Below, in pieces: positions 1 through 3,537 of a stretch of DNA of 5,162 nucleotides. Each line of letters opens with the position of its first letter. The first letter of the stretch is position 1. The position numbers and the translations under genes were made by a program. The DNA is from Phycisphaerales bacterium (GTDB lineage Bacteria > Planctomycetota > Phycisphaerae > Phycisphaerales > SM1A02), in the NCBI GenBank assembly GCA_007127615.1, contig SKZB01000207.1, positions 1 through 5,162 on the forward strand. The letters run 5' to 3'. The notes beneath the pieces are model-generated. The model saw only the letters and a program-made list of their open reading frames with translations, did not search any database and was not told the origin of the DNA.

Positions 1-203
1 CGGTCGATCGGGCCGCCCTCGGCAGGGTGCCAGCCCGTCGGGCCATACTCCGCGGCGAAGAGGTAGAACGTCGTATTGGAGATGACGATCAGCAGCAGCA
101 TCAGGCCGCGCGCGAGATCCGGCGCCAGCGATCGCTGGTTCGAAGCGGTCGGCGTTGGCCCCACGGCGGCGGGCGCTGAAGTCGAGACCGCGTGATCGTG
201 CAT
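1..203 (-). CDS. DUF418-type integral membrane protein, N-terminal fragment (runs off the left edge)
   Basis: Only the first 67 codons are present; the rest lies beyond base 1. The translation has a low-complexity Ala/Pro/Thr-rich N-terminus (residues 1-22), then the motif RSLAPDLARGLMLLLIVIS, a first membrane helix at about residues 33-51, and a loop ending WHPAEGGPID. The 'PDLARGLMLL' entry into the first helix, followed by a GWHP..G..D loop, is characteristic of DUF418/YeiB-like multipass proteins, whose function is mostly unknown; some are proposed transporters or acyltransferase-like enzymes. The ATG at 203 is supported by a GGGAG ribosome binding site nine bases upstream and by an upstream promoter. 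It is divergent from the gene at 335. Family assignment rests on this short fragment, so the family is fairly sure and the function unknown. Confidence 0.75.
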   Translation of the reverse strand, partial: MHDHAVSTSAPAAVGPTPTASNQRSLAPDLARGLMLLLIVISNTTFYLFAAEYGPTGWHPAEGGPID

Positions 204-212
204 CAGGACCGG

Positions 213-217
213 CTCCC
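213..217 (-). promoter_or_regulatory. Shine-Dalgarno site of the DUF418 gene
   Basis: On the minus strand GGGAG lies nine bases before the ATG at 203. This fixes the start of the left-edge gene. Confidence 0.6.
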
Positions 218-253
218 ATTTCGTTACTGTTTCTTCCGGCCGCGCCAGCCGAG

Positions 254-282
254 ATTTCACGGTACCGGTGGAGACCGGTCAA
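254..282 (-). promoter_or_regulatory. sigma-70-like promoter of the DUF418 gene
   Basis: On the minus strand a -35 box TTGACC (277-282, 5/6 to consensus) is separated by exactly 17 bases from a -10 box TGAAAT (254-259, 4/6). Transcription would begin near 247 and give a leader of about 44 bases before the ATG at 203, which fits the observed ribosome binding site. It is the best vegetative promoter match I found in the window. Confidence 0.55.
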
Positions 283-322
283 GCGCGAACCTCCGGCGTG
301 CTTCTCCAGCGCGCCCGCTCGG

Positions 323-328
323 TATCAT
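323..328 (+). promoter_or_regulatory. candidate -10 box for leaderless transcription of the 335 gene
   Basis: TATCAT (5/6 to TATAAT) ends six bases before the ATG at 335, so the A of the ATG would fall at or near +1. No Shine-Dalgarno sequence precedes this ATG, and no good -35 box lies 16-18 bases upstream. The leaderless reading is an inference. Confidence 0.3.
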
Positions 329-334
329 GCCCCG

Positions 335-799
335 ATGCTCAAGTGTCTGCCGAAATCGATCTGCAGTCGCAACTTTCGCGTGATCGGGCTGCCGGAGGGC
401 GAGGCGGAAGTGGATTTCGACTCGATGAGTGAGCAGGGCACGATCAGCATGGCGGGTGAGAAGTGGCGCGTGCGCAAGCACGGCGCGATGAGCGGGCGGT
501 GGACCCTGGAGCGCGATGAAGAAGTGCTGGCCGAGGCGATCAAGCCCGGCGCGATGACGCGCCGCATCGAAGTCCGGACGCTGGGCGTGACGCTTTCGCT
601 CGATGCAAAATCTGCATTCAGCAACGAATTTCTGCTCCGCCACGACGGCGCGCGGTGCGGTTCGATCCGGCCGATGCACTCCTTCACCCGCCGGGCGCAA
701 TTTGAGTGCAGTGCGCCGCTTGATTCGATGACGCAGCTCTTCGCGTTCTGGATGGTCGCGCTGATGTGGCGGCGGGCCGAGCAAGCAGCGGCATCGTAA
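335..799 (+). CDS. hypothetical protein, small beta-rich domain with C-terminal hydrophobic helix
   Basis: A 154-residue protein from the ATG at 335; no function is recognised. The body alternates short beta-like segments (about residues 14-120), for example KWRVRKHG, GRWTLERDEEVLAEAI, RRIEVRTLGVTLSL and a GSIRP turn at 109-113. It ends in a hydrophobic helix, TQLFAFWMVALMW (about 133-145), followed by RR. A twisted beta barrel around one hydrophobic helix recalls the tubby/LURP-one/scramblase fold, but that is only a resemblance by eye. No signal peptide is apparent. The frame stays open upstream to an ATG at 155, but that extension is Arg/Pro-rich, runs through the divergent DUF418 promoter and overlaps that gene, so I chose 335. 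It converges on the VOC gene, with 23 bases between the stop codons. Confidence 0.65.
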   Translation: MLKCLPKSICSRNFRVIGLPEGEAEVDFDSMSEQGTISMAGEKWRVRKHGAMSGRWTLERDEEVLAEAIKPGAMTRRIEVRTLGVTLSLDAKSAFSNEFLLRHDGARCGSIRPMHSFTRRAQFECSAPLDSMTQLFAFWMVALMWRRAEQAAAS

Positions 800-811
800 G
801 CGAGGTCGCTT
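798..811. terminator. small inverted repeat between convergent stops
   Basis: AAGCGA-GG-TCGCTT is a perfect 6-bp inverted repeat overlapping the stop codon at 797-799, in the 23-base gap between two convergent genes. As RNA it could form about 5 bp around a four-base loop on either strand. There is no T-run, so it is at best a weak bidirectional terminator. Confidence 0.25.
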
Positions 812-822
812 CCGGGGCCGCC

Positions 823-1299
823 TCAGCCCGGCGCGAACATCTGCCGGGCCGCCTGCTCCATCTCTTCGGGCGAGAGGTCTTTGAGGTGCGTGGCGAAGGC
901 CCACTTGTGGCCGAAGGGATCGGTGACCATACCGTAGCGGTCGCCCCAGAACATGTCGGTGGGCGGCATGATGGTTGTCGCGCCGGCGTCGGTGGCGCGC
1001 TTGATCGCGGCGTCACAGTCGGTGACGTAGCGGTGGATGGTGACGGGCGTGCCGCCGAGGGCTTTGGGAGAGGACGGCTTGGAATCGGCGCAGAATTCGG
1101 GAAAGTCGTCACCGAGGTAGATGACCCTGCCGTCGATCTCGATCTGGGCGTGCATGATGCGCGGGTCGCCGGGCATGGACATGCGGCAGAGTTCAGTGGC
1201 GCCGAAGGCGTTCTTGTAGAACTCGATCGCCGCGGCACAGCCGTCGCAGATCAGGTGCGGGATGAAACCGTCGTGTCCGTCGGGAATGGGGTTGGTCAT
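823..1299 (-). CDS. PhnB-like VOC (glyoxalase/bleomycin-resistance fold) protein
   Basis: A 158-residue protein of the vicinal oxygen chelate superfamily, PhnB-like branch. It has two beta-alpha-beta-beta-beta modules. Module 1 holds AAAIEFYKNAFGATEL (22-37), RIMHAQIEIDG (47-57) and GDDFPE (63-68). Module 2 holds GGTPVTIHRYV (82-92), the 'ATDAGATTIMPPTDMFWGDRYG' type block (about 102-123) and DPFGHKWAFATH (127-138), with the tail LSPEEM. Length and order match full-length family members. Possible metal-site side chains include His15, His50 and Glu68, but which are used cannot be decided here. Relatives are cytosolic dimers, usually of unknown substrate; the resemblance does not establish glyoxalase or antibiotic-binding activity. 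The ATG at 1299 is chosen for its GAGG ribosome binding site and because homology begins there; an open extension to 1410 is Arg/Ser-rich and family-foreign. Confidence 0.9.
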   Translation of the reverse strand: MTNPIPDGHDGFIPHLICDGCAAAIEFYKNAFGATELCRMSMPGDPRIMHAQIEIDGRVIYLGDDFPEFCADSKPSSPKALGGTPVTIHRYVTDCDAAIKRATDAGATTIMPPTDMFWGDRYGMVTDPFGHKWAFATHLKDLSPEEMEQAARQMFAPG

Positions 1300-1306
1300 G
1301 GTGGTG

Positions 1307-1310
1307 CCTC
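1307..1310 (-). promoter_or_regulatory. Shine-Dalgarno site of the VOC gene
   Basis: GAGG on the minus strand sits seven bases before the ATG at 1299. It decides for this start over the in-frame upstream ATG at 1410. Confidence 0.6.
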
Positions 1311-1385
1311 GCTGAGGTGACTCGATCGTGTGCGTGCTTCTCGTACGTCCACCCCGGCTCCGGGACCGGAGCGACTGGCCACGGA

Positions 1386-1414
1386 AGTTTACCGAAGAGT
1401 CATTTGCCACAGAA
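1386..1414 (-). promoter_or_regulatory. weak candidate promoter of the VOC gene
   Basis: On the minus strand TAAACT (1386-1391, 4/6 to the -10 consensus) lies 17 bases after TTCTGT (1409-1414, a poor -35). The implied leader is about 80 bases. The spacing is right but the -35 is weak. Confidence 0.22.
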
Positions 1415-1558
1415 CGCCGAATCTCAGGTCGGTGCGAAAAAATCTCGTCCTTTCGTCAGTCAGGTCAGCCGCCGCTTGGTTCGGCCCGGTCGGCCACGGC
1501 CAGGCTGCGCCGCGGGACTTGTGTCGATCGCCAAGGGGGTCATGGTGAGATCACCCGA

Positions 1559-1589
1559 AGCGCGTCGCGAATCGGTTCAGCAACGCGCT
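1559..1589 (-). terminator. stem-loop downstream of the alkylation repair gene
   Basis: AGCGCGT (1559-1565) pairs perfectly with ACGCGCT (1583-1589); after one mismatch two more G-C pairs (1567-1568 with 1580-1581) can form. It begins about 35 bases past the stop codon at 1625-1627. No T-run follows, so intrinsic termination is doubtful; it may instead act as a 3'-end stabilising hairpin. Confidence 0.3.
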
Positions 1590-1624
1590 GCACCCAGCAG
1601 AGTGGACCATACCGTAAGGCCGCC

Positions 1625-2338
1625 TCACCCCTGCCGCCTGACCATCTCCTCGATCCACACCGGCGCAAACGGCGAGGTGCAGCCCTTCGGGACCGGCCAA
1701 TCCCGGTACAGTCCGATCTTCTCGCCGATGGCGATCGCGCGCTCGCGGTGCCGGGCATGCCGGATGCCGATCGCGGCGAGGGTGTTGTTCATCGTCCACT
1801 TCGTTTCCGGCGGGGCTTTGGGCATCTCCTTTTCGATGCGGTCGAGCAGCGCGTCCAGCCCCGCCGAATCGACTTCATCGTCGCCCCCGTTGATCTGTGA
1901 AGCGGTGTGGTGCCAGCCCGCGCGGGCGGCCCAGGGGTCCTTCTCGCTCCTTTTCATCCACTTCTGGCGCAGGGCATCCCTGTCCCGATGCTTCGCGAGA
2001 ATGTACGAGTGGAGCCACTCCGCCACCCAGGCGAAACGGGCTTCGCGGACCATCGTGTCCAGCTGCTCGGCCGAGAGCTCCTTCGGCTTCATCAGCAGGA
2101 TTGCCAGCAGCTGCGCATCGATGTTGCCGGTCTTCCAGAGCTCCCGCCCGCGCTCGTGATCGGTCTTGATCTTCTTCGCGAGTTTTCGGATGTCGCCGGT
2201 CCTGCAGCCGAACTGGTTGTCGCCCGCGCCGGGAATGCCGTCCGGCCCGACCTTCGCGTTGCGCCGGCGCCGCTTCTCATCGCCGAGTGATTCGAGTTCA
2301 GCGAGGATCTCTTTGACCGTCATATCCGTCATCGTCAT
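1625..2338 (-). CDS. DNA alkylation repair (AlkD-like) HEAT-repeat protein
   Basis: A 237-residue, all-helical protein of the DNA alkylation repair family (AlkD-like), whose studied members excise N3/N7-alkylated bases from DNA using a HEAT-like repeat cradle. Recognisable blocks are GAGDNQFGCRTGDIRKLAKKIKTDHE (37-62, in two parts around Gly44), ELWKTGNIDAQLLAILLMKPKELS (66-89), FAWVAEWLHSYI (102-113) and KDPWAARAGW (133-142). Length is normal and the frame is intact. The third block has Glu107 where I recall Asp in relatives, so catalysis is not certain; the wider family contains non-glycosylase members. Three in-frame ATGs compete (2338, 2332, 2323). A weak GGA suits 2332, while the family N-terminus 'MTVKE' suits 2323. 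It is divergent from the kinase gene. Family confident, exact start and activity less so. Confidence 0.88.
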   Translation of the reverse strand: MTMTDMTVKEILAELESLGDEKRRRRNAKVGPDGIPGAGDNQFGCRTGDIRKLAKKIKTDHERGRELWKTGNIDAQLLAILLMKPKELSAEQLDTMVREARFAWVAEWLHSYILAKHRDRDALRQKWMKRSEKDPWAARAGWHHTASQINGGDDEVDSAGLDALLDRIEKEMPKAPPETKWTMNNTLAAIGIRHARHRERAIAIGEKIGLYRDWPVPKGCTSPFAPVWIEEMVRRQG

Positions 2339-2465
2339 TCCGATCAGAGCGACTGTCTCCGGCGGGCGGGGTGCAGCGGGCTCTCCGTCCGGGGCCGGTC
2401 CGTGGGCGTCCGGGCCGGCTCATGACCTCCCGGATGACCGCGCGGCCTCGTCCCGCCGGCCGCCG

Positions 2466-2495
2466 ATCATATCGACTGCGGCAAGTAAGGACCAA
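2466..2495 (-). promoter_or_regulatory. candidate sigma-70-like promoter of the alkylation repair gene
   Basis: On the minus strand TATGAT (2466-2471, 5/6 to the -10 consensus) lies 18 bases after TTGGTC (2490-2495, weak -35). The predicted start near 2459 leaves a leader of about 120 bases before the ATG cluster at 2323-2338. Confidence 0.35.
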
Positions 2496-2516
2496 AACAA
2501 ACCGCCCCGAAGGCAC

Positions 2517-2538
2517 GACGCAAGCCAGACGCAAGCCA
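2517..2538. repeat. two perfect tandem copies of an 11-mer
   Basis: GACGCAAGCCA occurs at 2517-2527 and again at 2528-2538 with no gap, so the period is about one helical turn. A third copy of the inner 10 bases ACGCAAGCCA lies at 2623-2632 in the same orientation. On the minus strand the pair reads TGGCTTGCGTC twice, which also forms a GG-N10-GC arrangement like a sigma-54 promoter. Operator repeats, a promoter or chance duplication are all possible. Confidence 0.6.
2524..2538 (-). promoter_or_regulatory. weak sigma-54-like (-24/-12) candidate facing the alkylation repair gene
   Basis: On the minus strand TGGC (2535-2538) is followed, with GG-N10-GC spacing, by TGGC (2524-2527). GG is at 2536-2537 and GC at 2524-2525. 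The consensus is TGGCACG-N4-TTGC; here TGGC and the final GC match, but the -12 box has TG instead of TT. A start near 2512 would leave a leader of about 175 bases. The match is a by-product of the 11-base repeat period, so it is weak. Confidence 0.22.
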
Positions 2539-2548
2539 AAAACAAGCA

Positions 2549-2593
2549 ACGGCCGGGGACGACTTCTCCTCCAGAGTCGTCCGCACCGGCCGT
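2549..2593. ncRNA. 45-base stem-loop in the divergent intergenic gap
   Basis: ACGGCCGG (2549-2556) pairs with CCGGCCGT (2586-2593), and GGACGACT (2557-2564) pairs with AGTCGTCC (2575-2582). That gives 16 base pairs interrupted only by a three-base bulge GCA (2583-2585), around a ten-base loop (2565-2574). In the plus sense the loop is TCTCCTCCAG, containing an anti-Shine-Dalgarno-like CTCCTCC; in the minus sense it carries GGAGGAG. A minus-strand transcript would continue into a T-rich TTGCTTGTTTTTGG, so a terminator or small-RNA end on that strand is possible. The structure is certain as a pairing. That it is a transcribed RNA element is inference. Confidence 0.45.
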
Positions 2594-2622
2594 CACCGAT
2601 ACCGTACATCATCCGCCGGGGC

Positions 2623-2632
2623 ACGCAAGCCA
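2623..2632. repeat. third copy of ACGCAAGCCA
   Basis: An exact 10-base match to the tandem repeats at 2518-2527 and 2529-2538, on the same strand, beyond the stem-loop at 2549-2593. The three copies therefore flank that stem-loop. Confidence 0.55.
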
Positions 2633-2651
2633 CAAGTCTGTTTTTTGCAAT

Positions 2652-2666
2652 GATTTGCGACAAATC
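2652..2666. promoter_or_regulatory. 15-base palindrome, candidate operator / enhancer site
   Basis: GATTTG-CGA-CAAATC is a perfect 6-bp dyad with a 3-bp centre in the most AT-rich part of the gap, next to a TTGCAA self-complementary hexamer (2645-2650). Fis-type helix-turn-helix regulators bind dyads of this kind. Its centre lies about 98 bases upstream of the start predicted from the -24/-12-like element at 2731-2746, a usual activator distance. I saw no second copy in the window. Confidence 0.45.
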
Positions 2667-2711
2667 GGCGTGTTAATCTGGGCAATCTGGACCGGCCCGT
2701 TGTCCGCTCCC

Positions 2712-2729
2712 ACGCTCCCTTCGGAGCGT
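2712..2729 (+). other. 7-bp hairpin in the kinase leader/promoter region
   Basis: ACGCTCC (2712-2718) and GGAGCGT (2723-2729) pair perfectly around the four-base loop CTTC. It lies immediately upstream of the sigma-54-like element at 2731-2746. No T-run follows. Confidence 0.4.
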
Positions 2730-2730
2730 C

Positions 2731-2746
2731 CGGAAATCATGTTGCG
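2731..2746 (+). promoter_or_regulatory. candidate sigma-54 (-24/-12) promoter of the kinase-regulator operon
   Basis: CGGAAATCATGTTGCG has GG at 2732-2733 and GC at 2744-2745 with exactly ten bases between, and a full TTGC at 2742-2745. Compared with TGGCACG-N4-TTGCA, the invariant GG and GC and the TTGC block match; the CACG part is poor. Transcription would start near 2757 and give a leader of about 46 bases to the ATG at 2803. Of the TTGC sites I checked on both strands of this gap, only this one has GG at the correct distance. Confidence 0.38.
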
Positions 2747-2758
2747 TGAAAGCAACAT
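2739..2758 (+). other. 7-bp hairpin overlapping the -12 element and an alternative GTG start
   Basis: ATGTTGC (2739-2745) and GCAACAT (2752-2758) are perfectly complementary around the loop GTGAAA. The loop's GTG (2746) is in frame with the kinase gene, so if transcription began upstream the hairpin would enclose this alternative start codon. With a start near 2757 it would act only as a DNA dyad. Confidence 0.4.
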
Positions 2759-2802
2759 TCGCGCTTCAGCGACCACCCCGGGCGGTCGATGGTCCCTGCG
2801 TC

Positions 2803-3537
2803 ATGCACGATATTTTTGCCCACTCCTCTTCCCGTCGATCCGATCCCGATCGGCCTGAGCCCGGCCGCGCTCAGGATCCGCCGCTGGTGCGTGAGATCGC
2901 CCACGAGCTGAACTCACTGCTCGACGGCATCGGCCGGTGCGTGCAGCTCGCGCGAACGCATCTCGGCCGGCCGGACGATGCGGAACACAAGCTGGCCCTG
3001 GCCGGGGAGTCGATCGACCGGATGAAGACCCTGCTCGAAGGGCTGATGCGTCCGGAGAGCGCGGGTTTCGCGGTCTTCGCCGAGCGGCAGCCGCTGGGCG
3101 AGACGGTCACCGCGCTGATCCGTTCGGTCCAGGCCGAGGCAGAATCGACGGGGGTGACGATCGATCGGGAGATTCTGCCCGAAGCGGCGGCGCTGCCCAC
3201 CGGTCCGTTGGGCACGGTCCTTCAGAACGGCCTGCGGAACGCGATCCAGGCGTGCGCCCGGGGCGGACGGTCGCGGGGACACGTGGAATTGAGCATCTGC
3301 ACCTCGCCCCGGGGCGAGCTGATCATCCTGATCGCCGACACCGGCCCGGGGCCGCTGCCTGAGCAACCAGACCCGGAGCCGCACGGTCACGGGATCGGGC
3401 TGAAATTGTCGCGGCGCATCGTCGAATCACTGGGCGGGCACCTGGAGCTGCTGCAGGTGCCCTTCGGCTCCGGCGCGGTCCTGAAGATACACATTGCCGT
3501 CCGCGCCCTGCTCGAACACGCGGAAATCGGACCATGA
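2803..3537 (+). CDS. sensorless cytoplasmic histidine kinase
   Basis: A 244-residue histidine kinase that presumably phosphorylates the regulator encoded directly downstream. After a short polar, Ser/Arg/Pro-rich N-terminus (1-27) comes the dimerisation/phosphotransfer helix REIAHELNSLL (30-40) with phosphoacceptor His34, then a second helix to about residue 83. The ATPase domain has an N box (QNGLRNAIQA, Asn146), a G1 box (DTGPGP, Asp179) and a G2 box (GHGIGL, 195-200). There is no membrane helix, PAS, GAF or HAMP domain, so its input is unknown. The ATP lid between G1 and G2 is very short and Pro-rich, and Ser38 replaces the usual Thr/Asn four residues after the His. Its stop overlaps the regulator start (ATGA). 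The start is uncertain: the ATG at 2803 has no ribosome binding site; an in-frame GTG at 2746 has a weak GGAAA and would add 19 residues. Confidence 0.88.
   Translation: MHDIFAHSSSRRSDPDRPEPGRAQDPPLVREIAHELNSLLDGIGRCVQLARTHLGRPDDAEHKLALAGESIDRMKTLLEGLMRPESAGFAVFAERQPLGETVTALIRSVQAEAESTGVTIDREILPEAAALPTGPLGTVLQNGLRNAIQACARGGRSRGHVELSICTSPRGELIILIADTGPGPLPEQPDPEPHGHGIGLKLSRRIVESLGGHLELLQVPFGSGAVLKIHIAVRALLEHAEIGP

Larger units (their letters stand above)
1300..1624. other. 325-base intergenic stretch without a convincing gene
   Basis: This gap lies between the VOC gene and the upstream alkylation repair gene on the same strand. Reading frames that stay open here are Arg/Pro/Ser-rich, have no ribosome binding site and show no family motif. 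The only structures seen are the weak promoter at 1386-1414, a stem-loop at 1559-1589 and a short dyad GGTGA-GA-TCACC at 1544-1555. The size of the gap suggests that the two minus-strand genes are separately transcribed. Confidence 0.5.

Noticed and set aside
155..334. N-terminal extension of the hypothetical gene to an ATG at 155
   Set aside because: It is Arg/Pro-rich, overlaps the start of the divergent DUF418 gene and runs through that gene's promoter. The protein-like pattern begins only after 335.
257..904. 215-codon open frame on the minus strand over the hypothetical gene
   Set aside because: Arg/Pro/His-rich translation typical of an antisense frame in GC-rich DNA; no motif and no ribosome binding site; overlaps the VOC gene end.
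1300..1410. Longer VOC protein starting at 1410
   Set aside because: The extra 37 residues are Ser/Arg-rich and outside the family domain, and the ATG at 1299 has a GAGG ribosome binding site.
1317..2159. 280-codon plus-strand open frame opposite the alkylation repair gene
   Set aside because: Ser/Arg/Pro-rich, no family pattern, lies antisense to a gene with clear homology blocks.
2517..2632. CRISPR array
   Set aside because: Only three 10-base repeats with unequal spacing and no cas genes.
2298..2676. Overlapping open frames on both strands in the divergent gap (about 100-120 codons)
   Set aside because: Arg/Pro-rich translations without motifs or ribosome binding sites, crossing a strong stem-loop and repeats.
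2645..2683. sigma-70 promoter for the kinase from TTGCAA or TTGCGA with TTAATC
   Set aside because: The spacings are about 22 and 12 bases, outside the workable 16-19 range.
2739..2858. Leader-peptide-like 39-codon frame (MLRESN...) overlapping the kinase start
   Set aside because: It is the end of a long non-coding frame, its ATG lies in a hairpin arm, and it shows no attenuator features such as codon runs or a following terminator.
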